Positions 47,464 through 55,804 of a stretch of 64,000 nucleotides of DNA are shown here, in pieces (positions within the stretch are counted from its first letter, which is position 1; each line of letters begins with the position of its first letter). Position numbers and translations under genes: made by a program. The DNA comes from Bradyrhizobium sp. Ce-3 (GTDB taxonomy: Bacteria; Pseudomonadota; Alphaproteobacteria; Rhizobiales; Xanthobacteraceae): positions 310,001-374,000 of the forward strand of contig NZ_BQUV01000002.1 in the NCBI RefSeq assembly GCF_022835695.1, given 5' to 3'. The notes below the pieces were generated by a model. It did not search any database, was not told the origin of the DNA, and saw only the letters and a program-made list of their open reading frames with translations.

Positions 47464-48720
47464 TCAGGCCTTCTCTTCCCAGATCATCGCCAGGTGGACG
47501 ATGGTCTGCACGGCCTTTTCCATGTCCTGGCGGCTGACCCATTCGAGCCGCGAGTGGAACGCATGCTCGCCGGCGAAGATGTTGGGGCAGGGCAGCCCCA
47601 TGAAGGACAGCCTTGAACCGTCGGTGCCGCCGCGGATCGAGGTCTTCACCGGCGTCAGCCCGGCGCGCTCGATCGCCTCGGTCGCGTAAGCGACGATCTG
47701 GGGGTGGCGATCGATCACTTCTTTCATGTTGCGGTATTGCTGCTTGACCTCCATGCGGTAGGTCGAGCGCGGATATCCTTTCATGACGTCCCGCACGATG
47801 GTCTCGAGCAGCACTTCCTTCTGCTTCAGGCCAGCTTCAGTGAAATCGCGCACGATGAAGTCGATGCGCGCATTCTCCAACGCGCCTGAGATCGCCACCG
47901 GATGCAGAAAGCCTTCCTTGCCTTCGGTGGTCTCGGGCGAGCAGGTGTCCTTCGGCAAGCGATCGACGATCGCAGCCGCGATCTTGATCGCGTGCTCCAT
48001 CTTGCCCTTGGCGAAGCCCGGGTGGGTCGCGACGCCTTCGATGATGATGCTGGCGCCGTCGGCGGAGAAGGTCTCGTCCTCGATGTGGCCGGCGGTCTCG
48101 CCGTCCATGGTGTAGCCGAAATCGGCCCCGAGCTTCTTGATGTCGACCTTGTCGACGCCGCGGCCGATCTCCTCGTCCGGCGTGAACAGGATCTTGATGG
48201 TGCCGTGCTTGACCTGCGGATTGGTGACCAGGAAGTGCGCGGCATCCATGATCTCGGCGAGGCCGGCCTTGTTGTCGGCGCCGAGCAGGGTGGTGCCGTC
48301 GGTCGTGATGATGTCGTTGCCGATCTGGTCGGCGAGCGCTTCATGCTCGGAGGCGCGGATCACCTGCGAGGCGTCGGCGGGGAGCGCGATGTCGCCACCG
48401 CGGTAGCTCTTCACGACCTGCGGCCTGACGTTCTTGCCGGTGCAGTCGGGGGAGGTGTCCATGTGCGAGCAGAAGCAGATCACCGGCACCGTCTTGTCGG
48501 TGTTGGCCGGAATCGTCGCATAGACGTAACCATGCGGATCAAGATGCGCGTCGGATATGCCCATCGCCAGCAACTCGGCGACCAGCAGGCGGCCGAGGTT
48601 CTTCTGCTTCTCGGTGGAGGGCGTGGTCGGTGAATCCGGGTCGGACTGGGTGTCGATCACGACATAGCGCAGGAATCGTTCGGTGACGGTGTGCTTGAAG
48701 TCGAGAGCCGGTGCCAGCAT
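47464..48720 (-). CDS. pepT: Peptidase T (tripeptide aminopeptidase)
   Basis: M20B zinc aminopeptidase that removes the N-terminal residue of tripeptides, 418 residues. Metal and catalytic segments are FCSHMDTSPD, LLGADNKAGLAE, FTPDEEIGRGVD and DGETAG. The ATG at 48720 fits the family length, with a weak ribosome-binding site; an upstream ATG would add 20 residues. It is downstream of HU on the same strand but separated by a strong terminator. Confidence 0.93.
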   Translation of the reverse strand: MLAPALDFKHTVTERFLRYVVIDTQSDPDSPTTPSTEKQKNLGRLLVAELLAMGISDAHLDPHGYVYATIPANTDKTVPVICFCSHMDTSPDCTGKNVRPQVVKSYRGGDIALPADASQVIRASEHEALADQIGNDIITTDGTTLLGADNKAGLAEIMDAAHFLVTNPQVKHGTIKILFTPDEEIGRGVDKVDIKKLGADFGYTMDGETAGHIEDETFSADGASIIIEGVATHPGFAKGKMEHAIKIAAAIVDRLPKDTCSPETTEGKEGFLHPVAISGALENARIDFIVRDFTEAGLKQKEVLLETIVRDVMKGYPRSTYRMEVKQQYRNMKEVIDRHPQIVAYATEAIERAGLTPVKTSIRGGTDGSRLSFMGLPCPNIFAGEHAFHSRLEWVSRQDMEKAVQTIVHLAMIWEEKA

Positions 48721-48810
48721 GAAGACCGCGCAGGGATGGAGAACGGGAATGAGGCGCTCGGGCGAAATTGGTTCGCGCAAGCAAACGCATCAAGAGACAA
48801 CTCTATAACA

Positions 48811-48856
48811 GAAAAGCGCCATTCCGGGGCCGCGTCACGAGCCGGAATGGCGCTTT
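48811..48856 (-). terminator. Intrinsic terminator of the HU gene
   Basis: Perfect 15-bp stem AAAGCGCCATTCCGG (48813-48827) with CCGGAATGGCGCTTT (48842-48856), 14-base loop, followed on the minus strand by a short TTTTC run. It lies between the HU gene and pepT. Confidence 0.85.
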
Positions 48857-48874
48857 GTCTTAAAGGAGAAGGCC

Positions 48875-49174
48875 TTAGACGGCTTCCTTCAGCTCCTTGG
48901 CGGCGCGGAAGGCGACCTTCTTGCTGGCCTTGATGTGGATCTGCTCGCCGGTCGCCGGATTGCGTCCCATGCGGGCGGCGCGCTTGCGAACCTGGAGGAT
49001 GCCGAGGCCGACGATCCGGATGCGCTCGCCCTTCTTGAGGTGCTTGGTGATCCGGGTGACCATGTCGGTCAGGATCGCCTCGGCCTGCTTCTTGGACAGC
49101 TCCTGCTCTTCGGCGATGGCCGCCGCCAGGTGCTTCAGCGTGATCGTCGCCGGGGTCGCTGCTTTCTTCGCCAT
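48875..49174 (-). CDS. hup: HU-family DNA-binding protein
   Basis: Histone-like nucleoid protein, 99 residues from the ATG at 49174 (GAGGAGG upstream). Dimerisation helices LKHLAAAIAEEQELSKKQAEAI, then the beta-arm region RKRAARMGRNPATGEQIHIKA with the minor-groove proline in NPATGE. HU is commonly next to lon; here it lies 6.2 kb away on the opposite strand, next to tRNA-Asp. Confidence 0.95.
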   Translation of the reverse strand: MAKKAATPATITLKHLAAAIAEEQELSKKQAEAILTDMVTRITKHLKKGERIRIVGLGILQVRKRAARMGRNPATGEQIHIKASKKVAFRAAKELKEAV

Positions 49175-49503
49175 GTGTGGCCCTCCTCGTTGCTGAATGG
49201 CTGGATTGCTGCTTTCACGCGAATGGCGCGCCGTTCGCGTCGGGAAAATGCGTCCGGAAAAGTCCTGAAACCGCCGGTTCTGGGAACGGGCAGCGCCGGG
49301 CCGGCCACAGGAAACCCAGACGTATCTGGCCTTATTCGATTCGGGGCTTTGCTGACACCACCGTTTCCCCTGAAAACAGGCGACAGCACGTGCCCAAAGC
49401 GCAGTTTGACGTCGCTGTGCAGGGATCCGCAACGTGCTTGACTATCGGGATGCGGCCCTTTATGCCCTCGGTCCTGCGCGGATCAATCCGACGATCGGCA
49501 TCC
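49175..49503. other. HU promoter region and tRNA-Asp leader
   Basis: 329 bases between the divergent HU gene and tRNA-Asp. It should hold both promoters. A TTGACT-like element near 49438 could serve the tRNA. No gene is seen; long frames here lack ribosome-binding sites. Confidence 0.4.
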
Positions 49504-49580
49504 GCGGGAGTAGCTCAGTTGGTTAGAGCGCCGCCCTGTCACGGCGGAGGCCGCGGGTTCGAGTCCCGTCTCTCGCGCCA
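49504..49580 (+). tRNA. tRNA-Asp (anticodon GUC)
   Basis: 77 bases with encoded CCA. Acceptor GCGGGAG pairs with CTCTCGC (one G-T). The anticodon stem CCGCC/GGCGG holds loop CTGTCAC, anticodon GUC. The T arm GCGGGTTCGAGTCCCGT is standard. Confidence 0.97.
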
Positions 49581-49806
49581 GTCTTATCAAACACTTAGCG
49601 CCGGTTCCTGACTTAAAGCGTATCGCGAGCATCTGCTGCGCGTGCGTTCGGCCGCAGTTTCAGCCACCTCCGCAAGCCTCGTTGCCCGGTCGCCCGCCTT
49701 TCATCGAAACGTCGGACGCTGGCACTCCGAAGCCCGTGCTGCGCATTCGTATTGAACTCCGTCCAGGATCGCGGCGACCACTGTCTGTAGACCGGAGGAT
49801 CACGAC

Positions 49807-49956
49807 ATGCCCGACTGGATTCTCGCGCCGATCTGTGTGGTCGTGCTGGTCGGCTTCATCTGGTTCGCGTTTCGACAGGGTTTCAGGGTGAAGCCTAACG
49901 AGAACAACCGAGACCACCCAACTTGGCCCGTCGGGCCGGACGGGACGTGGCGCTAA
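49807..49956 (+). CDS. 49-residue single-span membrane peptide
   Basis: ATG at 49807 with GGAGGATCAC upstream, a strong ribosome-binding site at proper distance. The peptide begins MPDWILAPICVVVLVGFIWF, one membrane helix, and continues with a polar tail (RQGFRVKPNENNRDHPTWP). No known family is recognised. It is the first of two such peptides between tRNA-Asp and the methyltransferase gene. Confidence 0.6.
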   Translation: MPDWILAPICVVVLVGFIWFAFRQGFRVKPNENNRDHPTWPVGPDGTWR

Positions 49957-50261
49957 CGGCGATGCCGCGGGCCCGGCACGGCGGACCATTCGCTGGTACC
50001 GCGCGATGGGAATACCTTGCGGCTCGATCGACAGGCTGAAGATCGCGACGATCTCTGCGGCGATCCTACGCCTTTCGGAGTATGCCAATCGCCACATCAA
50101 ACCTTCGCTCCGGACGTGTAAGAGATATGGCTACCGGGATTTTGCACATCCTTCCTGGGGCTAGAACCAACGCCGTCCGCATGCATTTTAAGTGGGCGGT
50201 GTTGTGCTGATGTGAGCCACCGCCCCGTCGCAGCATCCCGCTCCCGCGCGCGGAGGCGGCC
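49957..50261. other. Gap between two micropeptide genes
   Basis: 305 bases. I see no convincing gene, terminator or repeat; the antisense frames across it lack support. Confidence 0.35.
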
Positions 50262-50351
50262 ATGAAGCAAATACCAACGAGCGAAGCGATCATAACTGTC
50301 GCCTTGCTGGTCATCTTTGCGCTCGTGATTTGGTTTGGCGCCATGCCTTGA
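50262..50351 (+). CDS. 29-residue membrane micropeptide
   Basis: ATG at 50262 with GGAGGCGGCC just upstream. The peptide is MKQIPTSEAIITVALLVIF followed by ALVIWFGAMP: a short polar head and one membrane helix filling the rest. Its size and shape match small membrane regulators of transporters or enzymes, but its partner is unknown. Confidence 0.55.
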   Translation: MKQIPTSEAIITVALLVIFALVIWFGAMP

Positions 50352-50615
50352 AACCGGCCGAGCCGGCAAATCCGGCGCCGGAGTGCGCGGTGACGACAAC
50401 AGCCTGACGTCCGCTTTTCCTCCGGATCGCGCTCAACGATCAATCGCACATGGTTCGGCGTGGAACGCGATCAGCGGTTCCATCACCTTCCGGAACTCAC
50501 ACGCATTCGACGTGTCTTAAAGTTGCCGGAGAAACCGGAGACACTCTCAGCAGAATTCGAGCGACGCTGGCGTGGGCGAGGGCTGATGAAACGAACATAG
50601 CACGGAGGCGTGTCG

Positions 50616-51494
50616 ATGAACTGGAGTTCGTGGCTGAACGAATACTACAACGACGAACTGGAAAGAGCGGATGCCGCATGCCGAAGGGGAGCGTCGGTCT
50701 ACGACGCACTCAACTGGATCGACGATCCCTATCTGTGGAATGTGCTGCTCTGGAAGGAGTATGATGGCTTCAAGGCGATCAAGGCCGCCATTCCCGATCC
50801 GCCGGATGCCGGTACCCAGAAAAACTGGAGCGGTCGTTCCGGGATGGAGCTCGGCGCCGCCGTCATCGAAACCTATCGCCTCCTGCACGACAAGCTCCGC
50901 CGTCATCTCGACAAGCCATTCGATGAATGCGCGGTGCTCGACTATGGCTGCGGCTGGGGCAGCGTGCTCCGGTATTTCATGAAGGATGTGCCGCTGCGCA
51001 ATCTGCACGGCTGTGATCCGCACAAGGGCATCATCCAGGTCGCGCAGCGCTCCAACCCGCACGCCGATATCGTGTTGTCGGACAGCCTGCCGAGACGCCT
51101 GCCGTTCAACCAGAAATTCGATGTCGCTTACGCCCTGTCGATCTGGACGCATCTGTCGCCCGCTGCGAGTGACACATGCCTGACCGCGGTGCACGGCTCC
51201 CTGGAGAACCGCGGTCTGTTTCTGCTGACCGTTCGCCCGCCGGCCTACGCGTTCTACGAGCCGATTTCCAAACTGCCCGGTTGGGATCAGCAGAAAATCG
51301 CCGAGACCGTGGCGCGGGATGGATTCTACTTCTATCCGCAGAGCTATCCGGTCGACGGCGAAATGACCTATGGCGAAACGATCATCAGCAAGCGGTACAT
51401 CGAGGAGCACTGGACCGACCGGTTCGATCTCGTCGACGTCGGCATGAACGGGATTTCGCCCTATCAGAGCATTATCGTGCTCCGAAAGAGGTGA
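50616..51494 (+). CDS. SAM-dependent methyltransferase, possibly polysaccharide-related
   Basis: 292 residues. The ATG at 50616 is 7 bases after GGAGG; the GTG at 50610 is too close to it. Motif I is VLDYGCGWGSVLRYF (about 108-122), then HGCDPHKGIIQVAQ and FDVAYALSIWTHLS. The type is common in envelope-sugar loci. It is followed by a convergent polymerase-like membrane protein, which supports but does not prove an envelope role. Confidence 0.82.
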   Translation: MNWSSWLNEYYNDELERADAACRRGASVYDALNWIDDPYLWNVLLWKEYDGFKAIKAAIPDPPDAGTQKNWSGRSGMELGAAVIETYRLLHDKLRRHLDKPFDECAVLDYGCGWGSVLRYFMKDVPLRNLHGCDPHKGIIQVAQRSNPHADIVLSDSLPRRLPFNQKFDVAYALSIWTHLSPAASDTCLTAVHGSLENRGLFLLTVRPPAYAFYEPISKLPGWDQQKIAETVARDGFYFYPQSYPVDGEMTYGETIISKRYIEEHWTDRFDLVDVGMNGISPYQSIIVLRKR

Positions 51495-51577
51495 GGCCGC
51501 AGGGGACGTATCGGCGCTGCTTTTGCGGTGATTGCCGACCGGTCAGGCGATGTGGTGCCGCGGCAGGGCGTGAGAAC

Positions 51578-52879
51578 TCAGGCCGCGACGCCGACGACGT
51601 TGACGGACTGCGCTGACCGTTGCTGATGCTGCGAAGCTGCCGCCTGTCGTTCGGGCGTCAGCCACCACAGCAGGAACAGCAGCGCGATCCCGTTCGAGAG
51701 CAGGCCGGTCGTGAGCGGCACGTTCATGATGGCCTGTACGGCGATGCCTGACGACACCGCGATGAACCGCGGCGACAGGTGCCGTGAGACCATCGCGCCC
51801 ACCGCCAGCACCAGGCCGCACACCAGCGCCGACACCGGCGCGAGCGCGAGACCGACCGATGCGATGCCTTCGGTCGCAAGGAAGGAGGCGTTGAAATTGC
51901 CGTCGCGATAGATCGCTCCGAGCGTCGGGCCGAGTTCGCCATAGGGGCAGGCAGTCATGTGGCGCAGAACGGTGATCTGGCAGAACCGGGTGAGCTCGCG
52001 ATGCGCGAAGAAGTCGGCGTATTGATCGAGCGCGAGCGACGGGATTGCGACGAAGCGCAGGTTGATGGCGCTGAACAGGAAATAGTCCTGGTCGGCGGCG
52101 AGCACGAAGAAGGCTGCAAGCCCGATGGTCATCGGAATGAGAAAGGCGAGCACCGTGGCCAGCCGCGGGTTGAAGCGGCCAAACAGCCAGAACAGGAACG
52201 GCAGCCAGACCGGAAGCAGCAGGACGGTCTTGTTGTTGACCACCGGATAGAAACCGAGCGCGAACAGCAGCACGCCGGCCGCCGGCATCCATCGCCGGCG
52301 CGACGCGAAATGCGCGAACAGATAGGGCAGAACCGCACCGATCATGTTTCCGGTGAGATAGTTCAACGGCACGGGCCTCACGACGGCGTTGCGGGCTGCG
52401 CCATAGGGATTGCCGAAACTGGTCCCGTAGGAGATGTCGACGATCAATACGGCGAACGACGATAGCAGCAGCAGCAGCGCGACGCGTCCGATCGCCGCGT
52501 CCGACAGGTCGGGCCGCCAAAGCGCGACATTCTGGAACATCAGCGGGATTACCGCCGCCGCCAGTGCGGCGATCATGGCCCAGCGCGCGATGGCGTGCGG
52601 ATAGTCGAATGCGCTGAAGAAGCTGAGCCAGACGAAGCCGAACACGGCTGACAGCAGCGCGAAGCCGACCAGATAGCCGAAGCTGAAGCGTCCCGCGACG
52701 AACGCCGGGATGAAGACGACCATGGTGACGGTGCCAAGGACGGCCCGTGCCGTCATGTCGGAGCGCCAGACGTGCATCGCCGGAAACGCTTGCCCGCAGG
52801 CGATCATCGAGGCGATGCTGAGGACGAAGAACCCGAGGATCGCGACCCCGACAATGAGGTCATCGCGCGTCAATTTCAT
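51578..52879 (-). CDS. Polytopic membrane protein, possibly a polysaccharide polymerase
   Basis: 433 residues with about ten to eleven membrane helices (VGVAILGFFVLSIASMIAC at the start). A long periplasmic loop lies near residues 260-330 (ADFFAHRELTRFCQITVLRHMTACPYGELGPTLG). Layout and length resemble Wzy or O-antigen ligase-like proteins, but there is no diagnostic motif. It lies between a methyltransferase and the UbiA/GT/HAD cluster. Confidence 0.6.
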   Translation of the reverse strand: MKLTRDDLIVGVAILGFFVLSIASMIACGQAFPAMHVWRSDMTARAVLGTVTMVVFIPAFVAGRFSFGYLVGFALLSAVFGFVWLSFFSAFDYPHAIARWAMIAALAAAVIPLMFQNVALWRPDLSDAAIGRVALLLLLSSFAVLIVDISYGTSFGNPYGAARNAVVRPVPLNYLTGNMIGAVLPYLFAHFASRRRWMPAAGVLLFALGFYPVVNNKTVLLLPVWLPFLFWLFGRFNPRLATVLAFLIPMTIGLAAFFVLAADQDYFLFSAINLRFVAIPSLALDQYADFFAHRELTRFCQITVLRHMTACPYGELGPTLGAIYRDGNFNASFLATEGIASVGLALAPVSALVCGLVLAVGAMVSRHLSPRFIAVSSGIAVQAIMNVPLTTGLLSNGIALLFLLWWLTPERQAAASQHQQRSAQSVNVVGVAA

Positions 52880-53034
52880 CGGCCCGTCCGAATCGAAAGC
52901 TGGACAGCAGCTAGCCAGCCGGCCTCGGGCGAAGCAAGTTAAGCCGTGTCTCGGTCTGTGTTGTTATGTTTCCACCCGACGATTTGTCACTGCGGCGCCG
53001 CACTGAATTCACAGACGGCAACACATTGCCTTGA

Positions 53035-53202
53035 TCACGCAAAGAACGCGGAGACTGCGTTCAGGTCGGACTGTCCCGGCGTGTCGCCGCGCAGGTTGGC
53101 GTCGATCACGCGGCGGCAGGCGTCGACCGTGTGGGTGTCGCCCAATTCGTTGGCGGCCTCGAGGATCGACCAGATCGTATCCAGGGGAATCTCGCTTTGC
53201 AT
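53035..53202 (-). CDS. Short hypothetical protein
   Basis: 55 residues, MQSEIPLDTIWSILEAANE onwards, all helical and acidic. An ATG at 53226 would add eight residues. It lies 38 bases downstream of the zinc-ribbon gene, on the same strand, and is probably in its operon. No function can be assigned. Confidence 0.5.
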   Translation of the reverse strand: MQSEIPLDTIWSILEAANELGDTHTVDACRRVIDANLRGDTPGQSDLNAVSAFFA

Positions 53203-53240
53203 GGTCGCTTTCGGATCTGACAGCATCGCGGCGCCGGGGG

Positions 53241-53441
53241 CTAGAATTCGAACAGGTCGCGGCCGCGCCGCGCCAGGGAGTGCAGGTCCGCCACCGTGCC
53301 GCGCACCGCGTTGCAGCGGCGGCATTCGATGATGGTGTCGCCGGATGCGTGCGCCGGATCGGCGACCTTGATCGCCAGGCTGCCGCAATCCGTGCAGATG
53401 ATCTTGAAGCCGGTCGAAATCACTTGCTGCTGCAAATTCAT
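53241..53441 (-). CDS. Small zinc-ribbon protein
   Basis: 66 residues with two CxxC pairs, CTDCGS near 16-21 and CRRCNA near 40-45, a zinc-ribbon pattern; IIECRRCNAVRGTVADLH follows. It may bind zinc and a nucleic acid or protein. It lies about 100 bases downstream of the HAD gene on the same strand. Confidence 0.65.
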   Translation of the reverse strand: MNLQQQVISTGFKIICTDCGSLAIKVADPAHASGDTIIECRRCNAVRGTVADLHSLARRGRDLFEF

Positions 53442-53539
53442 TGTGGCCTGCGCCTTTGTTGACGCCGACCTTAGCGGAACAATTTTTAAAACTGGGATCG
53501 CGGAGCAGATCGCAATCGAACGACCGCGTTAGGGCGCGG

Positions 53540-54184
53540 TTAAGATTTCGCCACCGTCGTCCGGCCCGGCAGATGCAGCGTTGGCCGGTCGAGCCTGGCC
53601 GCTGCGGTGCGCACCGCTTCGCGGGCGTTGACGGTGATGACACCGGCGGCGTCGGCCCAGACTGCGAGGTCGGAGGCGCTGTCACCGGCATAAATGAAGC
53701 CACCGGGAAAGGTCTTCCGTAACAGCTCGGCCTTGTTGACGCCCTTGAGATTGTGCTCGCCGTCGGAGGCGAGCACCTGGTCGATCCATGGCAGCCGCGA
53801 TGCCAGCCGGTCCGCGAGCAGCGCGTCGGCCGCGGTCGCCAGCACGACGCGGCGGCCGGCGGCCTTCTCGCGCTCGGCCAATGCGACGACGTCCTGATGC
53901 AGTTCGACCCGGCTCCAGTCGATGCGCTGGCGCAGCGCGAGCTGGCGCTTCAGCGCTGCACGGCCGCGGGCCAGCCAGGCGGCACACGACACGACGATCA
54001 ATGGATTGCGGCGCACGATCGAGAACAAGCTGAGATAGAGCAGATCGCCCTTGATCAGCGTGCCGTCGAGGTCGAGCACCAGCGGCAGCGATGTCGACAG
54101 GCCGAGCAAGTCGGGCGCCCCGCCGCTGCGGGACGTGTCCTGCTGCCTTGCAGTGCTTTCGCCGGAGCGGCGAGGCTCAGTCAT
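53540..54184 (-). CDS. HAD-family phosphatase linked to UbiA
   Basis: 214 residues. The nucleophile motif is LVLDLDGTLIKGD (about 36-48), the lysine motif KGVNKAELLRK, and the acidic motif YAGDSASDLAVW. The form is the one found beside or fused to UbiA prenyltransferases, where the phosphatase is thought to remove the 5-phosphate from polyprenyl-phosphoribose. Its ATG overlaps the GT-C-like gene's stop by 8 bases. The specific role is inference from context. Confidence 0.8.
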   Translation of the reverse strand: MTEPRRSGESTARQQDTSRSGGAPDLLGLSTSLPLVLDLDGTLIKGDLLYLSLFSIVRRNPLIVVSCAAWLARGRAALKRQLALRQRIDWSRVELHQDVVALAEREKAAGRRVVLATAADALLADRLASRLPWIDQVLASDGEHNLKGVNKAELLRKTFPGGFIYAGDSASDLAVWADAAGVITVNAREAVRTAAARLDRPTLHLPGRTTVAKS

Positions 54185-55802
54185 TCGCTGCGCTCAGCCG
54201 GGTTGCGACCTTGCACACGTCGATCTCGCGCGCCCCGGTCTCGGTGGTCCTGCAGTCGCCGTAGCCCAACTTGGCGGCAAAGGCCACACCGTCCTGGTTC
54301 GCGCCCGAGACGATCAGGACTTGCGGCGCGCCATGATTGGCGGCGCGGAACCTGGCGAGCGAGGCGACGTCGGGCGCATCCTGCCAATCCGGCGTGGCGC
54401 GCATGAAATCGCGCGCCTCGACATATTGCAGCGGGAAATAGCCGAAATAGCGCGTCGACGGCAGTGGCGAGGACAGGCCGACGCCGCGGCCGGCGAGGGC
54501 TGCGGTCTGCGCGGCGTGCAGGGTCGGGCGGATGCGCCAGGCGAACAGATGGCTGTCGCGCTGGGCGATCAGGTCGGCATTGGCAAAGCTCGCGCCGGGA
54601 TGGTCGCGGCCGGCGGCAAGCTCGCTCTCCAGCGTCGGCGCCCAGCTCGCATAGGCGATGGCGCGGACCGCGGTCTGTCCGGCCAGGCCGGACAGTGCGG
54701 CGATACAGAGTGCGCGGGCCAGTGCAGGCGCGGGTTGGCGGCTGGCGATCGCGAGCACGATCGCGATCCCGCTATAGGGGGCAAGGCGCTCCGACAGCAG
54801 CGCCGAGCCGGTCTTGAAGTTGAGCAGCGACAGCGCCACCACGAGAACCAGAAAGACGGGCCACAGCAGATCGCCCGAACCGAAGCGCCGCAGCGCGACA
54901 AGGCCCGCCAGCACGATCGCGCCGAGCACCGGAGCGAGCGCGATCACCTCCCACCAGGTGAAGGTGAACAGATAGGTCGCCGCCACGATGCGGCGGATGA
55001 TCTGGGCGATGCCGCCCTCGGTGCTGGCGCTCTCGCCGGCGATGTTCTGGTACGCGAGCAGGAAGCTTGCGATCAGCAGCAGGACCGGCAGCGCCGCGGC
55101 GGCGGCCCACACGCCATCGCGCAGCAATCGCTGCGCCGCGGCCTTGGTGCCCGCCCGCTCGAAGGTCGTAACGGTGCGCGCGATGCCGTCAGCCGCGAGC
55201 AGCAGACAGGCCGCGACGACCGAGGTGATATGGGTGAGATAGAGCGCGGCGAGCAACAGCGCGGTCGCGACGAAGGCCAGCGCATCGCGGCGGCCGTCGA
55301 GCCCGCGCCAGAAGCTCGCGAACAGCAGGAACAGCGGAATGCCGAGCGCGAAATTGTAGAAGCCCCAATGGATGAAGACGCCGAACGCGATCGGCAACAG
55401 CAATAGCGCCGGCAGCAGCGGCCGCTCGGTCTCGGCGCGGCTCACCGCGAAGGCGGCAACGATCCAGAGCAGGCCATAGAGGCTGAGGAACAGGCTGTTG
55501 GCGACCAGCGCGTCGCCGGTCAGCCGGATCAAGGCGGCGAGCAAAAGATAGATCGCCGAGTTCGGCTCGATCCGCGGATTCCACTGGTAGAACGATGCGG
55601 CCGGCTCTTGCAGTGCGCCACCCCAGCCGAACCGCGCGATCAGGTCGGCCTGAGCCAGATGCACCGGCCCGTCCTGGGTCGGCACCAGCTTCACCAGCCA
55701 GATCGGACCATCCAGCAGCACCAGCAGTGCCGCGAACAGCAGCGCCATGGCGACGGCACCGATGTTGGCCTTCGGCGTCTCGAACGGAGTTGCGATCGAC
55801 AT
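54177..55802 (-). CDS. Polytopic GT-C-like membrane glycosyltransferase
   Basis: 541 residues with about eleven membrane helices. After the first helix comes VKLVPTQDGPVHLAQADL (about 39-56), an acidic loop in the place used by GT-C enzymes for their metal-dependent catalytic site. A C-terminal periplasmic domain (from about 400) ends EIDVCKVATRLSAAND. GT-C enzymes transfer sugars from polyprenyl phosphate donors. The start at 55802 lies 2 bases after the UbiA stop, so coupling is certain to be tight. The donor and acceptor are unknown. Confidence 0.7.
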   Translation of the reverse strand: MSIATPFETPKANIGAVAMALLFAALLVLLDGPIWLVKLVPTQDGPVHLAQADLIARFGWGGALQEPAASFYQWNPRIEPNSAIYLLLAALIRLTGDALVANSLFLSLYGLLWIVAAFAVSRAETERPLLPALLLLPIAFGVFIHWGFYNFALGIPLFLLFASFWRGLDGRRDALAFVATALLLAALYLTHITSVVAACLLLAADGIARTVTTFERAGTKAAAQRLLRDGVWAAAAALPVLLLIASFLLAYQNIAGESASTEGGIAQIIRRIVAATYLFTFTWWEVIALAPVLGAIVLAGLVALRRFGSGDLLWPVFLVLVVALSLLNFKTGSALLSERLAPYSGIAIVLAIASRQPAPALARALCIAALSGLAGQTAVRAIAYASWAPTLESELAAGRDHPGASFANADLIAQRDSHLFAWRIRPTLHAAQTAALAGRGVGLSSPLPSTRYFGYFPLQYVEARDFMRATPDWQDAPDVASLARFRAANHGAPQVLIVSGANQDGVAFAAKLGYGDCRTTETGAREIDVCKVATRLSAAND

Positions 55803-55804
55803 GG

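Noticed and set aside
49660-50449. Minus-strand open frames of 146 and 127 codons after tRNA-Asp
   Set aside because: No ribosome-binding sites and Arg-rich products; they are antisense to the two micropeptide frames, which have strong translation signals.
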